Shown: positions 46,158 through 53,861 of the stretch, piece after piece
Layout: each line of letters starts with the position of its first letter
How positions within the stretch are numbered: position 1 is the first letter of the stretch
Source: Capnocytophaga stomatis
Lineage (GTDB): Bacteria; Bacteroidota; Bacteroidia; Flavobacteriales; Flavobacteriaceae
Assembly (NCBI RefSeq): GCF_002302635.1
Contig: NZ_CP022387.1
Location: 2,418,001 to 2,482,000 of the forward strand
DNA: 64,000 nucleotides
Reading direction: 5' to 3'
The notes under the pieces: generated by a model
Databases searched by the model: none
Told to the model about the DNA's origin: nothing
The model's input: the letters and a program-made list of their open reading frames with translations, nothing else
Made by a program: the position numbers and the translations under genes

Positions 46158-46484
46158 ATGAAACTTTATTTTGTTTATATATTGAGATGTGCAGATAATT
46201 CCTATTATACAGGAGTTACCAACAATTTGGAAGAGCGTTTTAGGCAACATCAAGAGGGATATGACACGAGTGCTTATACTTTTTCTCGTCGTCCTGTTGA
46301 ATTGGTATATTATGCAAATTTTAATGATATAAATCAAGCAATTGCGTTTGAAAAGCAAGTAAAAGGTTGGAGTAGAAAGAAAAAAGAAGCGTTGATAAAT
46401 GAAGATTGGGGAAAAATAAAAGAATTATCTGTTTGTAGGAATGAATCGCATTTTAAGAATAATGGTAACAACTTGTCTGAATAG
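46158..46484 (+). CDS. GIY-YIG nuclease family protein
   Basis: The 108-residue protein is a stand-alone GIY-YIG domain (UrvC-like single-domain family). The signature reads FVYILRCADNSYYTGVTN, with the conserved Arg in EERFRQH and the catalytic Glu in AFEKQVKGW. The ATG at 46158 is preferred over a TTG two codons upstream. It lies between inverted copies of a short palindromic element (45891-45965 and 46494-46574) and splits susC from susD. This setting suggests that it moves with, or acts on, those elements. Housekeeping repair functions are the alternative. Confidence 0.88.
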   Translation: MKLYFVYILRCADNSYYTGVTNNLEERFRQHQEGYDTSAYTFSRRPVELVYYANFNDINQAIAFEKQVKGWSRKKKEALINEDWGKIKELSVCRNESHFKNNGNNLSE

Positions 46485-46493
46485 AAGTTAGTA

Positions 46494-46574
46494 TGTCAAG
46501 CTGAGCGAAGTCTGCGAGAGCAGAGTATGTAACGAAGTCTTGTTTGGAGGCTTCGACTCCGCTCAGCCTGACAA
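46494..46574 (+). repeat. short palindromic element, copy 2, inverted relative to copy 1
   Basis: TGTCAAGCTGAGCG at 46494 and CGCTCAGCCTGACAA ending at 46574 are terminal inverted repeats with one mismatch. The arms match the reverse complement of 45891-45965, but the central 13 bases (TTGTTTGGAGG region) are in the same orientation in both. Confidence 0.8.
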
Positions 46575-46629
46575 TCGGGGCATATTAATTAAATGAAATA
46601 ATTATTTCGATAAAAATAAAAACAATACT

Positions 46630-48141
46630 ATGAAATCAATCATAAAAATAACGTTAGCAAGCGTACTTTTGGCATCGTGTCAAGGTTTTTTGGATAAAGA
46701 CCCTGATTCGTCGCTCAATGTAGCTATTGATTCGGAGGAGAAAATTGCCGAGTTGCTGGCAGGGGCTTATCCTGAGGCGAGTTATTTTGCTTTCCTCGAA
46801 GCCCGAACCGATAACGTATCCGAGCGAATCAACGGTGTACATTCTCGACTGAATGAAGCGATGTATTTTTGGGAAGATTATGACCAAGAAGATTTGGACA
46901 CGCCTCTGAACTACTGGAATGCTTGTTACGCAGGGATTGCACAGGCGAACAAGGCTCTGGAATTGTTGGCTTCGTACCCCAAAACAGAAAGGGTAAAGGC
47001 TTTGTACGGAGAGGCGTTTTTGCTTCGGGCGTACTTGCATTTTATGTTGGTCAATATCTGGGCAGAACCCTACGGAACGCAGAAAGCACAGCAAAGCCCT
47101 GGTATTCCGTATCTTACCAAACCCGAAAAACACGCTTTGGTGGATTACAAACGAGGCACGGTTGCTGAGGTATATGAAAAAATCGAGAAAGATTTGAAAT
47201 TGGGCGTATCGTTGGTCAATGACGATTATTACAAAAATCCGAAATTTCACTTTAATAAAAAAGCAGCATATGCCTTTGCTTCAAGGTTTTATCTGATAAA
47301 GGGAGAATGGGATTTGGTCATCGAATACGCTAACTATGTGCTGGGTGCCGACTCCAAGCAGGTGCTTCGTAATTGGGCAGCTTATGAGCGAAAAATACGA
47401 TTCAATCGCAAGGCACTCTACAAAGAATACACGCACACGGAAGACCCTGCCAATCTGTTGCTTACCGCTACCGAATCAAGAATACAACGCAATATATTAA
47501 ACGAAAAATACGGAGTAACAGGAGCTACGGTACGTAATATTTTCTATTCCAAAGGAATTGACGGTTGCGGTGAGGCGGGTAAAAACCTGAATCTTATAAC
47601 TACGTATTTATTTTCATCGTCGGAAGATGCCATTACAAACGGATTGTACATCGCTAAGTTTGATGAATTGTCATTGTTCGGAAGTACGGGAACGCGTCCG
47701 AAGGGATTGTACGTAACTAACGTGCTGTTTTCCACCGATGAAGTGTTACTAAACCGAATGGAAGCCTACGCAATGAAACGCGAGTACGACAAATCCATAG
47801 ACGACCTGCTTGACTATTGGAGAGGGAAATACGGAGGAGCGTCTTTGTCCTGTCCCAGAGATGCTTACACTACCGTAGATAGTAAATATTACGAGACTTA
47901 CACGCCTTTTTATGGTATGACACTAAAACAATTGGCACTTATTAAAATCATTGTGGATTTCCGTCAGAAGGAGTTTCTGCACGAAGGGTTGCGTTGGTTC
48001 GATATTCGCAGGTTTTACATTCCTGTGAGCCGAAGCAGTAAAAATGCAATATATCGTCCGCTTGAAAAGGAAGATCCGCGTAAATTGTTGCAAATCCCTG
48101 CCGAAGCCATCAATCGAGGGTTAGAGCCCAATCCAAGATAA
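46630..48141 (+). CDS. RagB/SusD family nutrient uptake lipoprotein
   Basis: The 503-residue lipoprotein (lipobox LLASC, Cys17) has the SusD fold: NYWNACYAGIAQANKAL, then TPR-like helices (ALYGEAFLLRAYLHFML), and the conserved C-terminal ending with QKEFLHEGLRWFDIRRF. It forms the surface lid of the SusC-type channel at 42473. A terminator-like palindrome follows. The genes after it are unusual for a glycan locus. Confidence 0.93.
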   Translation: MKSIIKITLASVLLASCQGFLDKDPDSSLNVAIDSEEKIAELLAGAYPEASYFAFLEARTDNVSERINGVHSRLNEAMYFWEDYDQEDLDTPLNYWNACYAGIAQANKALELLASYPKTERVKALYGEAFLLRAYLHFMLVNIWAEPYGTQKAQQSPGIPYLTKPEKHALVDYKRGTVAEVYEKIEKDLKLGVSLVNDDYYKNPKFHFNKKAAYAFASRFYLIKGEWDLVIEYANYVLGADSKQVLRNWAAYERKIRFNRKALYKEYTHTEDPANLLLTATESRIQRNILNEKYGVTGATVRNIFYSKGIDGCGEAGKNLNLITTYLFSSSEDAITNGLYIAKFDELSLFGSTGTRPKGLYVTNVLFSTDEVLLNRMEAYAMKREYDKSIDDLLDYWRGKYGGASLSCPRDAYTTVDSKYYETYTPFYGMTLKQLALIKIIVDFRQKEFLHEGLRWFDIRRFYIPVSRSSKNAIYRPLEKEDPRKLLQIPAEAINRGLEPNPR

Positions 48142-48148
48142 TATTGTA

Positions 48149-48175
48149 GGGAAAAGATATATCTTTTCCGTTTTC
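48149..48175 (+). terminator. palindromic terminator after susD
   Basis: A perfect 20-base palindrome (48150-48169, GGAAAAGATA and its complement) is followed by a short T run. It could reduce transcription into the genes downstream. Confidence 0.55.
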
Positions 48176-48229
48176 TAGAATGAAAATTTAATTTGAAAGA
48201 TAAATAATATGTGATAATTCAATGGAATT

Positions 48230-49156
48230 ATGAATATAGAACAGAAAATAAAAAATTTTAATTTACTGAAAGGATATTCGCAAAATTTGATAGACATACC
48301 ATATGAAACTATATATGATATTCTGAAAGAAATTGGAATACCTATTTGTGAGGCTAAATTAAAAAAAGGAACTTTTATTGACAGAGCAAGAAAAAATAAT
48401 GAAATAAAGTTATTTGAAAAGATAGAACAATTAGGGTATATTAAAGATGCAAATGTAATTAGTACAAAAATGCGAGATTATGGTAGGGCTAATTTGCCTC
48501 ACCAAGTGATGTTTTATGGGGCAATACCTTCTGAGATGAAAGAACAAAGAGGAATAGCTATTGCAGAAACATCTGATTTGTTTAGAAATTTTGAACGAGA
48601 TTGTTTAGAAGGAGAATTATATACATTAAGTCGTTGGGAAGTTTTAGAGGACTTGAATGTTTGTGAGATAGTTTTTTCTGACGAAGCATTAAAATATAAT
48701 AGATATGTTAGAGATAGTTATGAAAAACAACAATCTTTTTTAAATCAAATAGAATTAACAGAGGAAGAAAAGAAATTTCATTTAGATTTGTTGAAATTTA
48801 TAAGCAATCAATTTTCGAAAATAGTAAAAAATAAGAACGAATATAAGATAAGTGTAGCCTATACAAATTTAGTATTAGACGAATGTCCAAGTATTAAGGG
48901 AATAGTTTTTCCAAGCGTACAAACTCAATTTTTAGGAATTAATGTTGTACTGACACCTGATAATGCTGATAAGTATTTAAAACCTATCCTTTGTACAATG
49001 CATAAATTATATAAAAAAGGATCCAATTTTTTGATTGCTAATGAGGGATATTATTGCGAAGTGAAAGATAATGAATATACTCTTGATTGGCAATATAATG
49101 AAGAAAAGACAGGTGTAATTCCTAATAGTGAGATAATAAGAAATTTAACTAATTGA
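48230..49156 (+). CDS. RES-domain-like protein (NAD+-degrading toxin fold)
   Basis: The 308-residue cytoplasmic protein shows the order of motifs of RES domains: KKGTFIDRAR (about 46-54), GRANLPHQVMFYGA with Arg86 and Tyr96, AIAET with Glu113, and a C-terminal IKGIVFPSVQTQFLGINVVL with Ser229. In RES toxins Arg, Glu and Ser line an ADP-ribosyltransferase-like site that destroys NAD+. The core is interrupted by a helical insertion (about 155-205). No Xre antitoxin is beside it. Its base composition is clearly more A/T-rich than the flanking uptake genes, which suggests separate acquisition. Function is an inference; an inactive or non-toxic relative is possible. Confidence 0.7.
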   Translation: MNIEQKIKNFNLLKGYSQNLIDIPYETIYDILKEIGIPICEAKLKKGTFIDRARKNNEIKLFEKIEQLGYIKDANVISTKMRDYGRANLPHQVMFYGAIPSEMKEQRGIAIAETSDLFRNFERDCLEGELYTLSRWEVLEDLNVCEIVFSDEALKYNRYVRDSYEKQQSFLNQIELTEEEKKFHLDLLKFISNQFSKIVKNKNEYKISVAYTNLVLDECPSIKGIVFPSVQTQFLGINVVLTPDNADKYLKPILCTMHKLYKKGSNFLIANEGYYCEVKDNEYTLDWQYNEEKTGVIPNSEIIRNLTN

Positions 49157-49250
49157 ATTTTGTAAACTGTATAGGAATCTAAAAAAATTTTTTTGATAGA
49201 GTTACAGACAAAAGTTTTTCCGTTTGAAAACATAAATGAATAACAAACAT

Positions 49251-50354
49251 ATGATGAAAAAAATATATATCGTAATATCAATGGCGTTGTTGGGGTGTTC
49301 CCAAGAAAAACTTTCCGACCAAAGCGTGGTGGAAGCCAATATTGTGCAACGCAATTACACCGAATTAGATACGTGGATACGCAATGAACTCACGCTACCG
49401 TATGGCATTGAGGTGGATTATCGATGGAACGGAAACACTGCTCAGAAAGGAAGTTATACCTATCCGCCTGAGGCTGAAAATGTTCAAAAGATGTTGGAAG
49501 CCATTAAGTTTTTGTGGCTCGAAACCTATACGCTCAACAATGTGGGAGGAAGCCATTTTATGAAGGAGAAAAACCCGATTAAGATTTATATGTACGGCGG
49601 AAAAAATTTGGACGCTCACGGTGTGGAACTACTTGCGAATCACACGGGTACTACCGCCGAGATGTTTCTGTACAACGTCAATGATTTCGACCCGAAGGAT
49701 TACGAAAAAGTATATGTGCTGATGCGTAGCGTACATCATCAGTTTGCCAAACGATTGATGGAATTGCTTCCGTATGAGCGGGATAAGTTCGCATTGATTA
49801 GCAGTGGATATGTGTCTGATTCCAAGGATCTTCCAAGTAAAGAGCCTATCGGAAGGTATATCAAAAAAATATCCGATTGTAGTCGTGATAAAGACAATAC
49901 AGGGTTCACTTACGTGATTTCGTCCGAGCAGGATTACCAACAAGCACGTTTGGGGTTTTTCAGCGTAGGGAAATCCATCCGAACCAACGAAAAGTTGTAT
50001 AGCTCTGATTGTGAGGTGGCACGTACTTCCGATGTTATCCTAACCGAAGGAGCAATAGCCAATCGCCGCGGATTTTTTACCATTCACTCAATGCTTTCCC
50101 CCGAAGATGATTTTGCTGAAATTGTAAGTGCTTATCTCACACATAGTTCTAAGGAAATTACCGATGCCATTACCCTCGGAGGTACTTCCATTAGTGGTAC
50201 GGCAGACGAAGAGCAAGAGGTTCGTGTAGCCAAGGAACAATTACTTAAAAAACAGGCGTTTGTAGAGGAATATTTTAAAAAAGAAGTAAAAATCAACCTC
50301 AAACGGATGCAGCTTTTGAGTGTACAACGTATCAAATCATTCGTAAACAGATAA
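49251..50354 (+). CDS. substrate import-associated zinc metallohydrolase-like lipoprotein, degenerate site
   Basis: The 367-residue lipoprotein (lipobox ending LLGC) resembles the family found beside SusC/SusD pairs and named for an HExxH zinc site. Here the site reads VHHQFAKRL (residues 161-169): the catalytic Glu is Gln164 and the second His is Lys167, so zinc hydrolysis is unlikely. The following ISSGYVSDS and the C-terminal DFAEIVSAYLTHSSKEI still fit the family. It may bind but not cut its ligand. The ATG at 49251 was chosen so that the signal peptide starts normally; 49236 and 49254 are alternatives. Confidence 0.75.
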   Translation: MMKKIYIVISMALLGCSQEKLSDQSVVEANIVQRNYTELDTWIRNELTLPYGIEVDYRWNGNTAQKGSYTYPPEAENVQKMLEAIKFLWLETYTLNNVGGSHFMKEKNPIKIYMYGGKNLDAHGVELLANHTGTTAEMFLYNVNDFDPKDYEKVYVLMRSVHHQFAKRLMELLPYERDKFALISSGYVSDSKDLPSKEPIGRYIKKISDCSRDKDNTGFTYVISSEQDYQQARLGFFSVGKSIRTNEKLYSSDCEVARTSDVILTEGAIANRRGFFTIHSMLSPEDDFAEIVSAYLTHSSKEITDAITLGGTSISGTADEEQEVRVAKEQLLKKQAFVEEYFKKEVKINLKRMQLLSVQRIKSFVNR

Positions 50355-50378
50355 TTTTTTGATATTTTTGAAAGAAAG

Positions 50379-50483
50379 GAAGTAAAAAAGCGACCGTATG
50401 AAGTAAAAAGATGTCGGTACGAAGCAAAAAGAAGTCGGTACGGAGTAAAAAGGCGACCGTATGGAATAAAAAATAAATAGTAT
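50379..50483 (+). repeat. 21-bp-period tandem array
   Basis: Five units of exactly 21 bp start at 50379, 50400, 50421, 50442 and 50463. Units 1 and 4 end CGACCGTAT, units 2 and 3 end GTCGGTAC, and unit 5 is diverged. All share GRARTAAAAA-like starts. The gap 50355-50717 holds this array and the element at 50521. Confidence 0.85.
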
Positions 50484-50520
50484 GACGTTTTTTGAGGATT
50501 TGAAAATGGAAGGTGATGTA

Positions 50521-50670
50521 AAAAGTATGATGCCCTTAAAAAAAAGAAGTGTTTTTGTCAGGCTGAGCGTAGTCGAAGCCTTATCATTACAGGGCTTCAA
50601 TGCACATACTCAGCTCCAAGTCTTCGCTGACTTTGCTCAGCCTGACAATCAAAACCAGCATCATACTTTT
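50521..50670 (+). repeat. complete 150-bp nested-palindrome element (TGTCAGGCTGAGC family)
   Basis: Outer perfect 13-bp inverted repeats AAAAGTATGATGC (50521-50533) and GCATCATACTTTT (50658-50670) enclose inner perfect 14-bp inverted repeats TTGTCAGGCTGAGC (50555-50568) and GCTCAGCCTGACAA (50635-50648). The middle has no gene. It is the most complete copy in the window. Confidence 0.85.
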
Positions 50671-50717
50671 TATAACACAACCTGAAAATGTTTATTGAAT
50701 TTTAAAGTTAAGTTTTA

Positions 50718-51761
50718 ATGAAAAGATATTTATTTTTGATAGTTTTGGTGGGAATGATTTCCTGTAAGAAAGAGGAGCCTTCGGAAGTATCGCCTTCTGA
50801 CAGAAATTTGCAGAACATCAAGGCGTTACGTAAAGAACTGACCGAAGCTCCGTATGGTTGGAAGGTGCTTTATTTTCCGAAAACCGATTCGCTGTTGTTT
50901 GCTAACAAAGATGAAATTTTGGAAAAAGACCCCTTGTTTCGTGAGCGTTACGGCTATGGCGGATTTTATTTCCTGATGAAATTTGATGATAAAGGAACCG
51001 TGCAAATGCGTGCCGATTATGACAGTAAATCAATGGTGGAAACCAAAGAAAGTGAGTTTGAAATCAAGCAAAACACCTTTACACAGCTTAGTTTCACCAC
51101 CTTTAATTACATTCATCACTTGGTAAACGACCGATTTTCAGGAAATTCTGATTTTATGTACGCAGGAAGAGATTTTGAAAATAATTTGGTTTTCAAAACA
51201 GCTTCGTACATTGAACCAGCTCGGGAGTATGTCGTTTTTGAAAAATTGAAGTCGCCAATTGATTGGGAAGATACTCGCAATACAACCGATAATGCACTTA
51301 CGGAATCTTACAAAAACCGAAAGATTTTCGAACAGATGAAAAATCCGCAGGTGGTAATCCGCAAAGGAAGTCGTATTTTCTTTCAAAGCGATATGATTGT
51401 TCGTAGTACACGTGGAACGCCTCAGTATAACCAATTTCTGAGAGAAATCATCGAAAAGCGGTACTATTTGTTTCGTTTCAATAAAAAACCAGACCTTGTA
51501 AATCCGCGAATAGCCAAAGAAAGTACTGGATTGGGGTCGGGATACGTGGGAACGGAGCAGGGGCTGACCTTCCGCACGGGGCTTCGTTATACGGAGAAGT
51601 ATATTTTTCGCGATTTTGAACGTCGGGGTGATAAATTTGTATGCGAATTGGTGAAAGTGTATGACCCGATTCTTAAACGGGAAATGTATGTGAGCAAACA
51701 TCTTTATCCCGATGGCGAACCCACCTATTTTGTGGCGGAAATTATCGATGAGCAAATGTAA
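50718..51761 (+). CDS. DUF4302 domain-containing lipoprotein
   Basis: The 347-residue lipoprotein (lipobox ending MISC, Cys16) matches the DUF4302 pattern: NLQNIKALRKELTEAPYGWKVLYFP near the start, then YGGFYFLMKFDDKGTVQMRAD. The family occurs next to SusC/SusD pairs with the HExxH lipoprotein; its function is unknown, and surface ligand binding is the usual guess. It is part of a same-strand run from 49251 to 58963. Confidence 0.82.
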   Translation: MKRYLFLIVLVGMISCKKEEPSEVSPSDRNLQNIKALRKELTEAPYGWKVLYFPKTDSLLFANKDEILEKDPLFRERYGYGGFYFLMKFDDKGTVQMRADYDSKSMVETKESEFEIKQNTFTQLSFTTFNYIHHLVNDRFSGNSDFMYAGRDFENNLVFKTASYIEPAREYVVFEKLKSPIDWEDTRNTTDNALTESYKNRKIFEQMKNPQVVIRKGSRIFFQSDMIVRSTRGTPQYNQFLREIIEKRYYLFRFNKKPDLVNPRIAKESTGLGSGYVGTEQGLTFRTGLRYTEKYIFRDFERRGDKFVCELVKVYDPILKREMYVSKHLYPDGEPTYFVAEIIDEQM

Positions 51762-51801
51762 GGGAGATAGATATTACACCAAAAAAGAAATTTTTAGATA
51801 A

Positions 51802-52395
51802 ATGAAAAATGTAAAATATGTATTGTTGGCAGGTTTACTCGGATTTTTTTCCTGTAATGTAAAAGACAGCGACCCTGTGGAGGAGGATTACGAAAAGTTG
51901 TTTCCCCTCAAACCCATTGAAAAGCCCGAAAACGCCTATGAAGATATGAGGATACGCATTTGCAATCCTGATGAGGCATTGCAAAATTACCGCTATCCAG
52001 GGGTAACGCTTGAAAATCAGCGGGAATATGAAATTACCCTCAAATGCAGGTATCGTGAAGAACGGGCTGCTACAAAATCGCGTTACGTGGTGCGGTTTGT
52101 TGCAGCGGATAAAAGCATACAAACCGTTGGGAGTGATGCTTCTGATAACTCGTTGAATTTCACTATGGAAAAAGACAAAGAATTTGTGTTTACTTACAAA
52201 GTGAAGTCTGGTTTTCCGATGTATCTTTCGGTGAATGGGATTGGCGACAGAGGGTCGGGGGTAAACGCCAGTATTACGGCGGTTTCCGATGACGGATTGG
52301 TGGTCGTTCCTGTGTTAAGCGTTGAACAGAACCAAAATAGCGAAGGACCTAACAGAATTCCGCAACCTTATTGCGAGTATATTATTCTGCCGTAG
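51802..52395 (+). CDS. hypothetical lipoprotein of the uptake locus
   Basis: The 197-residue protein has a lipobox ending FFSC (Cys19) and an otherwise beta-rich sequence with no family that I recognise. The segment DEALQNYRYPGVTLENQREYEITLKCRY suggests a beta-sandwich, and the end PQPYCEYIILP carries a second Cys. It lies 40 bases after the DUF4302 gene and 49 bases before the DUF4856 gene, so it belongs to the same operon and probably sits on the outer membrane. Confidence 0.75.
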   Translation: MKNVKYVLLAGLLGFFSCNVKDSDPVEEDYEKLFPLKPIEKPENAYEDMRIRICNPDEALQNYRYPGVTLENQREYEITLKCRYREERAATKSRYVVRFVAADKSIQTVGSDASDNSLNFTMEKDKEFVFTYKVKSGFPMYLSVNGIGDRGSGVNASITAVSDDGLVVVPVLSVEQNQNSEGPNRIPQPYCEYIILP

Positions 52396-52444
52396 TTGAT
52401 TGATTTTTAGTTTGATTTGTGTAACGGAGGAAAAACAAAACGAA

Positions 52445-53620
52445 ATGCGAAAATATACATTATTTACAATGCTTTTGATGCTCGTCGCTTGTAATAAGGG
52501 CGAAGGCGAAACGGTGGAATCGGCATATTTGGAACCGCTTCCGCCTGAATATAAATACAGCTTTTCCCGTAACGGAAGTAGCAGTGTGGATTTGCTTGAG
52601 TGTAATTTACTTAAAGAACCGTTGGACGTGTTGTACGACAGTTATTTGAAAGAAGCAAGAATAATGAATCAGGCAGATTATCAAGTAGTTTTCAGATACT
52701 ATAACGACGGGATTTACAGCCATTTAAAACCCAAAGAGGAAGTTGCCAAATCGGAATTGCATCGAGCCAATCGGGAAGCGATTCAAAAAGATTTGACCGA
52801 TTTTATCGAAACTTCTGCCCGAATCGGGGGCTACGGCACAGAAAATCCTTCTGATATTCGGCGACAAGCATTGCGACAAGGGCGAACGGGCTACATTGGC
52901 AACAATATCGGCGATGTAAACTTAGCTTTTGCCGATGAAAAAGGAATTGTGGTGGCGGAAGCGTTTCGTTATGCCGTTTTTGGGGCAATTTATTTGGATA
53001 AGGTGCTAAATTATCATCTTAATGAAAGTTTTCTCAGCGATGAGACGCTTCGCAAGAAACACGAAGATGTTGTGCTTCCTCCTGGGCGAAATTACACTGA
53101 GTTGGAGCATCATTGGGATTTGGCGTACGGATATTACACCTTTTTGCGTCCGTTGGTGCGAGCCGAAGGGATTCCCTTGCTCAAAAACAGCGAAGTACGT
53201 ATTTTTAACGCATTTGTGCAAGGACGCATCGAATTGGAACGATACCGCTATGAGGATATGAAGCAACATCTTCACATTATTCGGGAGGAACTCTCACGAG
53301 CCATTGCCATTCGCACGATGAACATTTTGATTGGGGAGAATACCCTTGCCAATTTAGACGAAAGAGGCGGATACGCATTCCCTTTTATTTCAAGGGCTTA
53401 TGGGCTTATTTATGCGTTACAATTTGCCCGAAATCCACAGGGAGAACTTTACTATTCTCGGGAGGAAGTACAACGTCTTTTGCAACAGTTTCTACTCGGA
53501 AACGGATTGTGGGACAAACAGCGTTTACTTTCTAACGCTCAAACACAAGGCTCGTTAAAGCACATCGCTACGGAAGTGGGCAAACCTTTTGGCATTTCAA
53601 TTGAGCAGATTAAGAGGTAA
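52445..53620 (+). CDS. DUF4856 (imelysin-like) lipoprotein
   Basis: The 391-residue lipoprotein (lipobox ending LVAC) resembles the Bacteroidota family DUF4856, which is related to the imelysin fold of iron-regulated periplasmic or surface proteins. Markers are the all-helical layout, RQALRQGRTGYIG and ALRQG followed by FRYAVFGAIYLDKVLNYHLNE, and a paired helical bundle after about 200 with ELEHHWDLAYGYY. Imelysin-like proteins are linked with iron uptake, which is the main hint to the ligand of this locus. The start at 52445 gives a normal lipoprotein signal. Confidence 0.78.
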   Translation: MRKYTLFTMLLMLVACNKGEGETVESAYLEPLPPEYKYSFSRNGSSSVDLLECNLLKEPLDVLYDSYLKEARIMNQADYQVVFRYYNDGIYSHLKPKEEVAKSELHRANREAIQKDLTDFIETSARIGGYGTENPSDIRRQALRQGRTGYIGNNIGDVNLAFADEKGIVVAEAFRYAVFGAIYLDKVLNYHLNESFLSDETLRKKHEDVVLPPGRNYTELEHHWDLAYGYYTFLRPLVRAEGIPLLKNSEVRIFNAFVQGRIELERYRYEDMKQHLHIIREELSRAIAIRTMNILIGENTLANLDERGGYAFPFISRAYGLIYALQFARNPQGELYYSREEVQRLLQQFLLGNGLWDKQRLLSNAQTQGSLKHIATEVGKPFGISIEQIKR

Positions 53621-53701
53621 AAGATAGTGTAAATTCAAATGATTTGTAAGGTAAATTAGTATAGGTATTATAAGTGATTGACAATCAGTTAGGACGTGGC
53701 T

Positions 53702-53831
53702 CGTCAGTTCGAGTGTTTTTCTGTAGCGTTAGCGAAAGAAAAATGTATCGAGAACTTTCAGGGAATAAAATCACTTCTCGATACAAACTTTATCTTCGTT
53801 GGCACTGCGATAAAATTCACTCGAAGTGACG
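53702..53831 (+). repeat. 130-bp nested inverted-repeat element (CACTCGAAGTGACG family)
   Basis: The ends CGTCAGTTCGAGTG (53702-53715) and CACTCGAAGTGACG (53818-53831) are inverted with one mismatch. An inner perfect 11-bp pair, TGTATCGAGAA (53744-53754) and TTCTCGATACA (53775-53785), is nested inside. No gene is present. It is unrelated in sequence to the other two element families. Confidence 0.8.
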
Positions 53832-53861
53832 TGTAACAGAAATTACAGAAATACGATAAAT

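Noticed and set aside
46158-46484. Group I intron homing endonuclease
   Set aside because: No intron core is visible around the gene and the single-domain GIY-YIG protein is a common bacterial type. The palindromes, not an intron, define the context.
50337-50600. Minus-strand ORF of 87 codons
   Set aside because: It is created by the 21-bp tandem repeat and the palindromic element, with low-complexity translation.
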